Below are positions 44,219-52,010 of a DNA stretch of 64,000 bases, in pieces. This DNA comes from Nitrobacter sp051912485 (GTDB lineage: Bacteria > Pseudomonadota > Alphaproteobacteria > Rhizobiales > Xanthobacteraceae). A program made the translations under genes and the position numbers. The stretch's first letter is position 1; the number at the start of each line of letters is the position of its first letter. The notes beneath the pieces are model-generated. The model was not told where the DNA came from. It ran no database searches and saw only the letters and a list, made by a program, of their open reading frames with translations. The stretch covers positions 3,286,001-3,350,000 of the forward strand of contig NZ_CP196822.1 of NCBI RefSeq assembly GCF_051912485.1. Reading direction: 5' to 3'.

Positions 44219-44313
44219 TGGAGTGAATTTGACATTCGCTACCCACTTCGCGGCAAATTCGACAAACGAATGTCAAATTCAAAACTCAACCAGCACTCGA
44301 TCCGGAGAACCCC

Positions 44314-44595
44314 ATGGCGAAAGAAGAACTGATCCAGTTCGAAGGACTGGTCACCGAAATCCTGCCCGATGCCCGCTATCGGGTGCAACTCGATGCCGGG
44401 CACGAAATCGTTGCCTATACCGCCGGCAAGATGAAAAAGAACCGGATCAAGACGCTGGCCGGTGATCGCGTCACCATCGAGATGTCCCCCTACGATCTCG
44501 AGAAGGGACGCCTGATTTTCCGTCACAAGGACGAGCGGCCCAGCGGCGCGCCCCGCGGCGCACCACCGCGCGGGGGCCAGTTCCGCCGCAGATAG
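44314..44595 (+). CDS. infA: Translation initiation factor IF-1 paralogue
   Basis: A 93-residue S1-fold protein starting MAKEELIQFEGLVTEILPDARYRV. IF-1 normally has 72 residues; this one has a C-terminal extension of about 20 residues, rich in Gly, Pro and Arg (after IFRHKDE). It covers the A site of the 30S subunit during initiation. Its place between a helicase and a cold-shock gene suggests a cold-related paralogue rather than the housekeeping copy, but whether another infA exists cannot be seen here. GGAG precedes the ATG. Confidence 0.93.
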   Translation: MAKEELIQFEGLVTEILPDARYRVQLDAGHEIVAYTAGKMKKNRIKTLAGDRVTIEMSPYDLEKGRLIFRHKDERPSGAPRGAPPRGGQFRRR

Positions 44596-44861
44596 CTTAC
44601 GTCAGACGGTAGTGAGGAGTGCCAATATCAGGGCGAGAGCCTTCGGCAGCGCCGGCCGCTCGGTGCACCTCAAAAAATCGTGCACGTCAGGATTGTTTTG
44701 GGACCTGCCTTCGAATAATATGGATTTAGCGATTTTCGGCCGGACGACATTAGCTACCACCGGTATAGCCGGTTTAGACGCTGACGACCCTTCCAAAAAT
44801 CCAATCTCACCAGCCCGCCCAAAGCGGGCTTCGACATACGTATTTGATAAAGGGACTACCC
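44596..44861 (+). promoter_or_regulatory. Structured leader of the cold-shock gene
   Basis: A 266-base region with at least two hairpins: ACCGG-TATAG-CCGGT (44759-44773) and GCCCGC-CCAAA-GCGGGC (44813-44829), the latter ending 22 bases before the AGGGA ribosome binding site. Long folded leaders are usual for cold-shock messages. Confidence 0.5.
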
Positions 44862-45074
44862 GTGAGCATGGGAACCGTGAAGTGGTTTAACGCGACCAAG
44901 GGCTACGGCTTCATTCAACCTGACGATGGTGGCAACGACGTGTTCGTTCACATCAGCGCAGTTGAACGTGCCGGACTTGGGACGCTGCGTGAAGGGCAGA
45001 AGATCAGCTACGAGATCGTCGCTGATCGCCGCTCTGGAAAATCATCAGCCGACAATCTGCGCGCTGCCGGATAA
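44862..45074 (+). CDS. cspA: Cold-shock protein (CspA family)
   Basis: A 70-residue cold-shock domain with RNP1 KGYGFIQ and RNP2 VFVHIS. It binds single-stranded RNA and acts as an RNA chaperone. The start is GTG at 44862, seven bases after AGGGA (44851-44855) and giving the usual 70 residues; an in-frame ATG at 44868 is also possible. A strong terminator follows. Confidence 0.96.
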   Translation: MSMGTVKWFNATKGYGFIQPDDGGNDVFVHISAVERAGLGTLREGQKISYEIVADRRSGKSSADNLRAAG

Positions 45075-45125
45075 GCAGCCTCGCGCCGCACGGCGCGATC
45101 GAGATTGAAGAGATCAGACAGGAAA

Positions 45126-45153
45126 GGCCGCGCTTCCAGCGCGGCCTTTTTTT
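45126..45153 (+). terminator. Intrinsic terminator after cspA
   Basis: GGCCGCGC (45126-45133) pairs perfectly with GCGCGGCC (45139-45146) around TTCCA and is followed by seven T residues (45147-45153). This is a textbook Rho-independent terminator. Confidence 0.9.
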
Positions 45154-45208
45154 GTTCGGCGCTACGCAAACTGCTTCTTCTCGGCGTGATCCAGTCTCAG
45201 CCACCCGC

Positions 45209-45805
45209 TTATTTTGTCGGGCAAGCGGTCTCGCTGCCATAAAACACACAGGTCGACTGACGCGGGCGCGTATAAGATGTGTCGCTCAGCGTTATGCCGG
45301 CCTTCGACATGACATAGCCAAGGGCCGGCTTGTAGAGATAGCTGACCTCGCTGAAGATCAGGTACTGGCCGGGAAGCGTTTTACCCGACGAATCGCTACC
45401 GATGAGACCCGACGGAATGCCGACCGTCGTTCCCGTGCCCCGCGGTGCCGTGCCCTTGCTCCACTGCACCCGCGCCAACGACGTCGCCGGATCGATGTAC
45501 AGTTCCGAAATCGTAGCCTGGACCGGCGCCGACGGGTAGGGCCACATGATGCCGTAACTCGCGGCGAAGAAATTCGTCATGTCCGCATCACCCACCGCCT
45601 TGGACTGTGACGTCAGGTCAGACAGCGTCCGTGCGACCAGCGTGACCTTGCGGTCGACTGCCACGCCCGACGACACCTCGATGGTTCCGAAAAGCATCAC
45701 CAGCATCAGCGGTGCGATTACCGCAAATTCCGTTGCTGCGAGGCCCCGTGAATCATGCCGCAGCGCTGCCGCAGAAGCCCTGATATATGACCAGATGCTG
45801 AACAT
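45209..45805 (-). CDS. TadE/TadG-like pseudopilin
   Basis: A 198-residue protein with the TadE-like N-terminal helix (RGLAATEFAVIAPLMLVMLFGTIEV) that carries the conserved E after a small-residue processing site, and a periplasmic C-terminal part with a single Cys pair (STCVFYGSETAC). TadE-type minor pseudopilins are needed for Flp pilus assembly. The start at 45805 precedes the helix by 18 residues. It lies 13 bases after the second TadE-like gene and is transcribed away from the pilin operon. Confidence 0.88.
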   Translation of the reverse strand: MFSIWSYIRASAAALRHDSRGLAATEFAVIAPLMLVMLFGTIEVSSGVAVDRKVTLVARTLSDLTSQSKAVGDADMTNFFAASYGIMWPYPSAPVQATISELYIDPATSLARVQWSKGTAPRGTGTTVGIPSGLIGSDSSGKTLPGQYLIFSEVSYLYKPALGYVMSKAGITLSDTSYTRPRQSTCVFYGSETACPTK

Positions 45806-45818
45806 CGACTTCACATCC

Positions 45819-46376
45819 TCAGCTATAGGGCTCGTTCTTGAAAGCAGCCGTCGCCGACAGCAACCGCTTGCTGCCACCGAGGTTCGCGAGATTGTAGCCA
45901 AGTCCTGTGACGAACAACGGCCACTGATAAAACAGCCGCACGACGACGATATCGCCCGGACCGCCCGGGCTGTATTGCGTATTATCGACGAAATTCCCGC
46001 CCGAAATCGGATCGGAGATCGCAACGCTTCCGAAACCCGAGCCGGACGGATAGCTCGTGACGTCGACAAAAATTCCATTTGTGCAATCGAACAGCACGCT
46101 GGTGTTCGGACAGACGACGTTTTTCTTGAAGCTCTGCTTGTCGTACTTGGCGATCTGCGCCTGACCAGTCAGGACCATTCGCGCTGAATCCTGCAACGCG
46201 GTCTCCAGACTCTGGCTCGCAAAGAACACCAGTCCTGTTTCGATGATCGCGAATAGAAGGGCGAAGAACAGCGGCGCGACGAGGGCGAATTCCACAGCCG
46301 CGGACCCGCGATGATTGCTACGAAAGCGGTTGGCTGCCCTAGCGGCTGCGATCCTGAAACGGGGGAACGGCGACAT
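45819..46376 (-). CDS. TadE-like pseudopilin
   Basis: A 185-residue protein with the typical helix RGSAAVEFALVAPLFFALLFAIIETG and, after it, the SLETALQDSARMVLTGQAQ segment common to TadE/TadF proteins. Two cysteines (VVCPNT, FDCTNG) probably form a disulfide in the periplasm. AAGGA lies seven bases ahead of the start at 46376. It forms a two-gene unit with the downstream TadG-like gene. Confidence 0.9.
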   Translation of the reverse strand: MSPFPRFRIAAARAANRFRSNHRGSAAVEFALVAPLFFALLFAIIETGLVFFASQSLETALQDSARMVLTGQAQIAKYDKQSFKKNVVCPNTSVLFDCTNGIFVDVTSYPSGSGFGSVAISDPISGGNFVDNTQYSPGGPGDIVVVRLFYQWPLFVTGLGYNLANLGGSKRLLSATAAFKNEPYS

Positions 46377-46572
46377 GGTGAAATCCTTGCACACGGCGGG
46401 ATTTATCTACCGTCAAGGACTAGCCGAAACTGATTGTCGAAGTGTTTCGTCCGATAGGAGCAGAATGCCCCTCGCCGTATACTCAATATTGACCATTCTC
46501 GGGCTGGCTGAACGCCACTGGCGCGGAACGCGCGCTCAGGACACCGGTTACAGGGAGTATCAACCGGCACTA

Positions 46573-47064
46573 TTATTTTGAGGACGCGCCGCCGGCCTGT
46601 GAGCTCAGATTGCTGGCCTGGTCCATTGTGGCCTTGAAGTAGGTGGCGCCGTCCCCGAGGGTGATCCGCTTCTGACAAATCGGCATACAGCTATACGACT
46701 CACGCTCCACACCGCGATAGACCGTCACCACCTGATCGCTCGGCCCCTCGACCTGAATGATGCGATCCACGAGGACGCTTCCGGCGCGATCCATCGCAAT
46801 CACGTTGGTTGCGCCGTAGCCCTTTCCGGTCACGACCACAAGGCCGCCGGGCTGCAGCGTGACATCCGCAATCAGCGGGTTACCGACCACGATCGTTGCG
46901 ATATGTCCCGGTAGCTTCACCAGCTTCGCCTGGTCCACATTGACCGAGATCGGATCGCTTGTCACCTCGGCGAGAGCCGCCGCCGGACAAATCAAAATCG
47001 CCGTTGCAAGCGACAGGCCGATGACCGAAGCACGCGAACGGCCGCGCAGGGACTTGAACCACAT
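46573..47064 (-). CDS. Orphan secretin N-domain protein (CpaC/RcpA N-terminal-like)
   Basis: A 163-residue exported protein. The signal peptide (ending AAALAE) is followed by a domain that aligns by eye with the N-terminal domain of the CpaC secretin in this same window: KLVKLPGHIATIVVGNPLIADV against SVVVDLPSDVKDVLVADPKIANAV, then GYGATNVIAMD against VGQTNIIFFD. There is no secretin channel domain. A Cys pair (SCMPIC) lies near the end. It may act as an assembly or plug factor for the Tad secretin. GGAG lies ahead of the ATG at 47064. Confidence 0.85.
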   Translation of the reverse strand: MWFKSLRGRSRASVIGLSLATAILICPAAALAEVTSDPISVNVDQAKLVKLPGHIATIVVGNPLIADVTLQPGGLVVVTGKGYGATNVIAMDRAGSVLVDRIIQVEGPSDQVVTVYRGVERESYSCMPICQKRITLGDGATYFKATMDQASNLSSQAGGASSK

Positions 47065-47835
47065 ACTTATACTCCGGACGCACATGAGCCGGCAAAGCGA
47101 TACGCCAGGGTGCCGGCACCCGACATGGCAAATCTGCCGTTAATTGATGAACGAACTGCAAACGCAGACCCGCTGGGGGTTTCCGGTGGTCTCTTTCTCG
47201 AACGGGTAGAGTATTAGCCCGCGATTTGGGTGGGAAATTCCGGATCGTCGGTTCCCTGGCTGGCAGCAATCCCCGGTATGCGGAAGGTGCCGATCAGGAA
47301 GGTCCCAAGCGAAAAGGCCCCGGTAAGCAGGAGGACATCCAGCGCGAGGGTTTCGACGAGCCGTGCCGACGAAATCCAGTCGAGGTCATGGTCATCCGAC
47401 GAGCGATGAACGGCGTGGTATTTCTCAGAAGCGGCCGCCGTGAAACAGCGGGAGCTCCAGTGATCCGACAACACAAGACAATGGACAATGGTTATAGGTT
47501 AGCCACCACCTTGATGTCGGTCTGGTCCAGCAACTGAAGCACTCGGAGAGTCCGCAGGTCAGAGTGGCTTTGTAGCTGCTTGCTTGGGGAGGCGCGGATG
47601 TTGAAAACGCCTCCGTGAAGGAAGGGCCCGGGACGATCTCAACAACGCAACCCTACGCATCTACTTAAATCTAAATTTACTGTGAGAAAGAACAGCCTGT
47701 TACAGCTGGGTTTCTGCAATCGAATTAACTGCGCTGCAATTTCTCCTAGCTACGGTGGTGCCATGGTCACGGTGCTGAGAACGCCGTTAGGACCAGGTGC
47801 AGTTTCGACAGCCACGTGAATACAGGGAGTTTTCT
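47065..47835. other. Long intergenic region ahead of the Flp pilin (771 bp)
   Basis: The right 200 bases are A+T-rich and hold the pilin promoter. A minus-strand frame (47214-47474) ends with a possible membrane helix (LALDVLLLTGAFSLGTFLIGT) but lacks a start with a ribosome binding site; I do not call it a gene. The region separates the two oppositely oriented halves of the pilus locus. Confidence 0.5.
47665..47680. promoter_or_regulatory. CtrA-like site in the flp promoter region
   Basis: TTAA (47665-47668), seven bases, then TTTAC (47676-47680), one mismatch from the TTAA-N7-TTAAC consensus of the cell-cycle regulator CtrA. It is 156 bases before the flp start. CtrA controls pilA in Caulobacter. 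Confidence 0.35.
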
Positions 47836-48006
47836 ATGAAGAATCTGGTCAAGCGTTTTGCTAAGGACGAGTCCGGCGCGACCGCGATCGAATACGGCCT
47901 GATCGCCGCTGGCATCTCCGTCGCGATCATCGTCGCCGTCCAGACGCTCGGCGGTACGCTGAACGGCGTGTTCACCAACGTGAACACCAAGCTGACCACC
48001 CCCTAA
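47836..48006 (+). CDS. flp: Flp-family type IVb pilin
   Basis: A 56-residue prepilin with a short basic leader (KNLVKRFAKDESG), the prepilin-peptidase site after G14 and the Flp motif ATAIEYGLIAAG with E19 and Y20, followed by a hydrophobic helix. It is the major subunit of the Tad pilus, cleaved by CpaA. GGGAG at 47825-47829 gives a strong start. A perfect terminator follows, so it is expressed as its own unit as usual for abundant pilins. Confidence 0.97.
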   Translation: MKNLVKRFAKDESGATAIEYGLIAAGISVAIIVAVQTLGGTLNGVFTNVNTKLTTP

Positions 48007-48326
48007 TCGTCAGCTTTTCGTTTTGCTACGGAAGGGTCCCGGCAACCCGGGACCCTTTTTCGCTTCCGGTCGCACCGAACCGAGGCGACAATTCGAGTGA
48101 ATCGGAATGGCTCCGTTGAAGGTCGCCCATCCAGAACTATCTCCAGCGCCTGACGGCGAGCGGACACGACAGGTTCTCCAAAGCGTCTGCATGGCACTCG
48201 CGCTTGCGTCGACCACCCTTCTGATCCGGGTCATCAGCTTCTTGTGAAACGTCGCGCTCATTTCGCGATTGTTCATTGTTCGTCGGTTAGCGTTCCGCAC
48301 CACGAACGCGCGACACGGACAGCACC
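48007..48326 (+). other. Region between the pilin and cpaA (320 bp)
   Basis: It holds the flp terminator at its left end and presumably the promoter of the cpa operon at its right end. I see no gene in it and no clear operator. Confidence 0.5.
48032..48060 (+). terminator. Intrinsic terminator after flp
   Basis: AAGGGTCCCGG (48032-48042) pairs perfectly with CCGGGACCCTT (48047-48057) around CAAC; with the trailing T residues to 48060 the run is five Ts. Strong terminator that allows pilin to be made in excess over the assembly proteins. Confidence 0.9.
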
Positions 48327-48851
48327 ATGATCCTCGACATCCTCCGGCTTCTGTTGTTTCCGACCCTGATGGCATTCGCGGCCTCCAGCGATCTCCTGAC
48401 CATGACGATTTCCAACCGGGTATCGTTACTGCTGATCGCCGGTTTCTTCGTGCTCGCGGTCGCCTCCGGCATGGGGCCGACCGAGATCGGTCAGCATATC
48501 GCGGCCGGCGCCATCGTGCTGGCGCTATCGTTTACCTGCTTTGCGATGGGCTGGATCGGCGGCGGCGACGCAAAGGTGGCCGCGGCATCCGCCCTCTGGT
48601 TCGGCTTCGGACATCTGCTGGAATATCTGGTCTATGCCTCCCTGTTCGGTGGCGTCCTGACGCTGCTGCTGCTGGAGTTCCGACAATGGCCTCTGCCAGT
48701 GCTGTTTTGCAATCAAGACTGGCTCCTCCGGCTGCACGGCCGGAACGCCGGAATTCCCTATGGTATCGCGCTCTCGCTTGGCGCTCTGCTGATCTATCCG
48801 GAGACCGACTGGGTCCGGGTGGTCGACCTGGCGCGCTTCGCGCTTCAATGA
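48327..48851 (+). CDS. cpaA: Prepilin peptidase CpaA (A24 family)
   Basis: A 174-residue inner-membrane aspartic peptidase with about six helices. Catalytic aspartates are D22 in ASSD and D81 in the GGGD motif (WIGGGDAKV). There is no N-terminal methylase domain, as is normal for Tad peptidases. It processes Flp and the TadE-type pseudopilins. It starts the cpa assembly genes; the gap to cpaB holds two TCATTAAC boxes. Confidence 0.95.
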   Translation: MILDILRLLLFPTLMAFAASSDLLTMTISNRVSLLLIAGFFVLAVASGMGPTEIGQHIAAGAIVLALSFTCFAMGWIGGGDAKVAAASALWFGFGHLLEYLVYASLFGGVLTLLLLEFRQWPLPVLFCNQDWLLRLHGRNAGIPYGIALSLGALLIYPETDWVRVVDLARFALQ

Positions 48852-48867
48852 CCGCGCAAGAAAGATC

Positions 48868-48900
48868 TCATTAACGCGATTTGGATACGCGTCATTAACC
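48868..48900 (+). promoter_or_regulatory. Two TCATTAAC boxes ahead of cpaB
   Basis: TCATTAACG (48868-48876) and TCATTAACC (48892-48900) are direct repeats 24 bases apart, in the 124-base gap between cpaA and cpaB. The core TTAACC is a CtrA half-site. The repeat could mark a second promoter for cpaB and following genes. Confidence 0.4.
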
Positions 48901-48975
48901 ATGCTTTGACGAATAAATGGTCAACTCGCGGTACGGCGACGCAAGCGCCGCGCCGTAACTGGGAAAGTGAAGCGT

Positions 48976-49755
48976 ATGAATAGCGCACGCATTGTCGTCC
49001 TGGCCATCGCCGTCGGTGCCGGTGGCCTCGCCGCCTATCTCGCGAGCGGATCCGACAAAAAGCCGCCACCCGTTCAGACTGCGCAGATCCAGACTGTGGA
49101 CGTTCTGGTTGCAAAGTCGGACATTCAGCTCGGACAAGAGGTGACCGCGAACGACGTGGCGTGGCAGGCCTGGCCGGCAGATTCCGCCAGCAACAGTTTC
49201 ATTCGCCGCGACCAGCGTCCTGAGGCCACCACGCAACTGGCGGGATCGATCGCCCGCTCCCCCTTCATCGCGGGCGAACCCATTCGCGAACCCAAGCTGG
49301 TCAGCGCGAAAGGATCCGGATTCATGGCCGCGATCCTGCCGACCGGGATGCGCGCGATCTCGACCGAAATTTCGCCAGAGACCGGCGCCGGTGGCTTCAT
49401 TCTCCCCAATGACCGCGTCGACGTGATCCTCTCCAAGCGGGAAAAAAACGCGGACCATCCAAGCGACTCCGTCAATTCGGAGACCATTCTCGGCAACGTG
49501 CGTGTTCTCGCGGTCGACCAGACCATCGAGGAGAAGAATGGGCAGAAGGTCGTGGTTGGCAAGACTGCGACGCTCGAACTGAAACCGGAGCAGGCGGAGA
49601 CGCTGGCGCGGTCGCGCCAGATGGGAACGCTGTCGCTGGCGCTGCGCAGCCTCGCCGACGCCAATGCTCCGGAAAACAGCAACGATGATCTAAAACGCGA
49701 CAACATCAATGTCGTTCGTTACGGCGTTCCAACCCAGACCACCGTACAAAGGTAA
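48976..49755 (+). CDS. cpaB: Flp pilus assembly protein CpaB
   Basis: A 259-residue protein with an N-terminal membrane anchor (RIVVLAIAVGAGGLAAYLA) and an SAF-type domain (VDVLVAKSDIQLGQEVTANDVAWQ, FIAGEPIREPKLV), followed by the RcpC/CpaB domain with NDRVDVIL. It sits in the periplasm with the secretin. A GTG at 48967, three codons upstream, is an alternative start. Fifteen bases separate it from cpaC. Confidence 0.95.
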   Translation: MNSARIVVLAIAVGAGGLAAYLASGSDKKPPPVQTAQIQTVDVLVAKSDIQLGQEVTANDVAWQAWPADSASNSFIRRDQRPEATTQLAGSIARSPFIAGEPIREPKLVSAKGSGFMAAILPTGMRAISTEISPETGAGGFILPNDRVDVILSKREKNADHPSDSVNSETILGNVRVLAVDQTIEEKNGQKVVVGKTATLELKPEQAETLARSRQMGTLSLALRSLADANAPENSNDDLKRDNINVVRYGVPTQTTVQR

Positions 49756-49769
49756 TCAAGGACGCCGCC

Positions 49770-51248
49770 ATGAAGTGGACGACAAATCCGGCACCGTTGC
49801 AGGCCTTTGTGACGCGGTCTCTCTCGTTTGCGGCGATCGCCGCCTTCACGCTGAACCCGGCGCTAACGCCAGTGTTCGCGAGCGATTACCCCGTGCCGGC
49901 TGCAACGGCCGGCGCAAAAATGCACGCGCAATCGCTGTCACTTGGCATCGGCAAGTCCGTCGTGGTGGACCTGCCCAGCGACGTCAAGGACGTTCTGGTC
50001 GCCGACCCGAAGATCGCAAATGCCGTGGTGAGATCGGCGCAGCGCGCCTACATCATCGGCGCCGCGGTCGGCCAAACCAACATCATATTCTTTGACAACA
50101 ACGGCCAGCAGATTGCGGCCTACGATATCGCGGTCACACGCGATCTCAACGGCTTGCGCACCGCGCTCAAACAGCTTTTGCCGAATTCCGGCATCAAGGT
50201 CGACGGCCTGGGCGACGGAGTCATGCTCTCCGGCTGGGTGTCGAGCCCGATTGAAGCGCAGCAGGCGGGCGATCTTGCCGCACGCCTCGCGGGCGGTCTG
50301 CAAAAGGTTGTCAACAATATCGCCGTGCGGGGGCGCGACCAGGTCATGCTCAAGGTCACGGTCGCCGAAGTGGCGCGCACCGTGATCAAGCAGTTGGGCA
50401 TCGACCTCAGCGCCAGCATGAACTACGGCACCGCGGTCGTGAATTTCAACAACGCAAACCCGTTCACCGCCCTCGGCCGGTCGCTGACCAATAACAGCGC
50501 GGCAGCATCATTCGGCTCGACAATGGTCGGCGGCACCCCGGTGCCCGCGGTCACCGCGACTATCCGCGCCATGGAAAGCGCGGGCGTGGTCCGGACGCTC
50601 GCGGAGCCGAACCTGACCGCCATATCGGGTGAATCGGCGACATTCATCTCAGGTGGCGAGTTTCCGGTGCCAGCAGGCTATTCCTGCGATCCCACCACCC
50701 ATGTCTGCACAACCCAGATCAGCTTCAAGAAGTTCGGCATCTCGCTGAACTTCACGCCGGTGGTGCTGACCGAAGGCCGGATCAGCCTGCGGGTGATGAC
50801 CGAGGTGTCGGAATTGTCGAACGAAAACGCCATTACCCTGACCCAGGCGGTCGGCAACTCGCTGACGGTGCCGTCGATCAAGACCCGGCGAGCGGAAACG
50901 ACGCTGGAAATTCCCTCCGGCGGCTCGATGGCCATGGCCGGCCTGATCCAGGAGCAGACCAAGCAGGCCGTCAACGGATTGCCTGGTCTCACGCAATTGC
51001 CGGTGCTCGGATCGCTGTTCCGCAGCCGCGACTATGTCAACGGGCAGACCGAGTTGATGGTCCTGGTGACACCCTACGTCGTGCGCGCGGTCGCGCAGAA
51101 GGAGCTCTCGCGGCCCGACGACGGGTTCGCCGATGCGTCGGATCCGCAGGCCGACCTGCTGGGCAGCATCAATCGCATCTACGGCGCGCCGGGCCGCGCC
51201 GAGCCCGCACGCAATTATCGCGGCACCTATGGCTTCATCACCGACTGA
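49770..51248 (+). CDS. cpaC: Flp pilus secretin CpaC (RcpA)
   Basis: A 492-residue outer-membrane secretin: signal peptide (ending VFASDY), pilus-type N-terminal domain (about 50-125), a BON-like domain (about 130-190), and the C-terminal secretin domain with VRTLAEPNLTAISGESATF and the VPVLGSLF segment near the end. It forms the pilus exit channel. It follows cpaB and precedes cpaD by 21 bases. Confidence 0.96.
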   Translation: MKWTTNPAPLQAFVTRSLSFAAIAAFTLNPALTPVFASDYPVPAATAGAKMHAQSLSLGIGKSVVVDLPSDVKDVLVADPKIANAVVRSAQRAYIIGAAVGQTNIIFFDNNGQQIAAYDIAVTRDLNGLRTALKQLLPNSGIKVDGLGDGVMLSGWVSSPIEAQQAGDLAARLAGGLQKVVNNIAVRGRDQVMLKVTVAEVARTVIKQLGIDLSASMNYGTAVVNFNNANPFTALGRSLTNNSAAASFGSTMVGGTPVPAVTATIRAMESAGVVRTLAEPNLTAISGESATFISGGEFPVPAGYSCDPTTHVCTTQISFKKFGISLNFTPVVLTEGRISLRVMTEVSELSNENAITLTQAVGNSLTVPSIKTRRAETTLEIPSGGSMAMAGLIQEQTKQAVNGLPGLTQLPVLGSLFRSRDYVNGQTELMVLVTPYVVRAVAQKELSRPDDGFADASDPQADLLGSINRIYGAPGRAEPARNYRGTYGFITD

Positions 51249-51269
51249 GGCGGGGCAAGGAACGAAACG

Positions 51270-52010
51270 ATGACATCCGCAGATTCCGCCGAACGCTACC
51301 GCAGTCTTCGCGTAGCTGTCCTAGTCGCCGGCCTGGCCGGCGCACTGGGCGCCTGCACTCATACGAGCCAGGAGGACACCACCGCGAGCATCCCGAACGA
51401 TTATCGCTTGCGGCATCCCATCGCGATCCAGGAAGCCAACCGAACCGTAAACATCTTCGTCGGCAACACGCGAGGCGGCCTGTCGGCATCGCAGCGCGCC
51501 GATGTCATCGGGCTTGCGAGCATCTGGCTCCGCGAGGGTACCGGTGCCATTGTCGCCGAGGTTCCGGCAGGCACCAGCAACGCCCGGACCGCCGCCGATT
51601 CATTCAGGGAAGTGCGCTCGCTGTTGGTGGCCGCCGGCGTACCGCCGCGCGGAATTATCGTCCGGAATTACCATCCCGCCGACCCGCGATTGTTCGCAAC
51701 CATTCGTCTGACCTATCCGCGAATCGCGGCCGTGGCGGGCCCCTGCGGGGTCTGGCCTGAGGATCTCGGCCCTTCAATCAAGAACAAGGGTTATCTCGAC
51801 AACAAGCCGTACTGGAATTTCGGGTGCGCCACCCAGCGCAACCTCGCATCAATGATCGACAATCCCTCGGACCTCGTGCAGCCGCGGCCGGAAACTCCGC
51901 CCTACACCGCCCGCCGCACCGAAGGTTTCGAGAAATATCGCAAGGGCACCACCACAACCACCAATTATCCCGAAGCCGACAAGGCCAAACTCAGCGACAC
52001 AGGCAAATGA
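51270..52010 (+). CDS. cpaD: Flp pilus lipoprotein CpaD
   Basis: A 246-residue lipoprotein. The lipobox AGALGAC places the modified Cys at 29. The rest contains the CpaD segments DYRLRHPIAIQEANRTVNIF and YPRIAAVAGPCGVWPEDLG. CpaD helps position the secretin in the outer membrane. AAGGA precedes the start. Its stop overlaps the cpaE start (ATGA). Confidence 0.94.
   Translation: MTSADSAERYRSLRVAVLVAGLAGALGACTHTSQEDTTASIPNDYRLRHPIAIQEANRTVNIFVGNTRGGLSASQRADVIGLASIWLREGTGAIVAEVPAGTSNARTAADSFREVRSLLVAAGVPPRGIIVRNYHPADPRLFATIRLTYPRIAAVAGPCGVWPEDLGPSIKNKGYLDNKPYWNFGCATQRNLASMIDNPSDLVQPRPETPPYTARRTEGFEKYRKGTTTTTNYPEADKAKLSDTGK

Noticed and set aside
47214..47474. Minus-strand frame with a possible membrane helix ahead of the pilin gene
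   Set aside because: There is no start with a ribosome binding site and the first half has no protein-like pattern; kept only as a note on the intergenic region.
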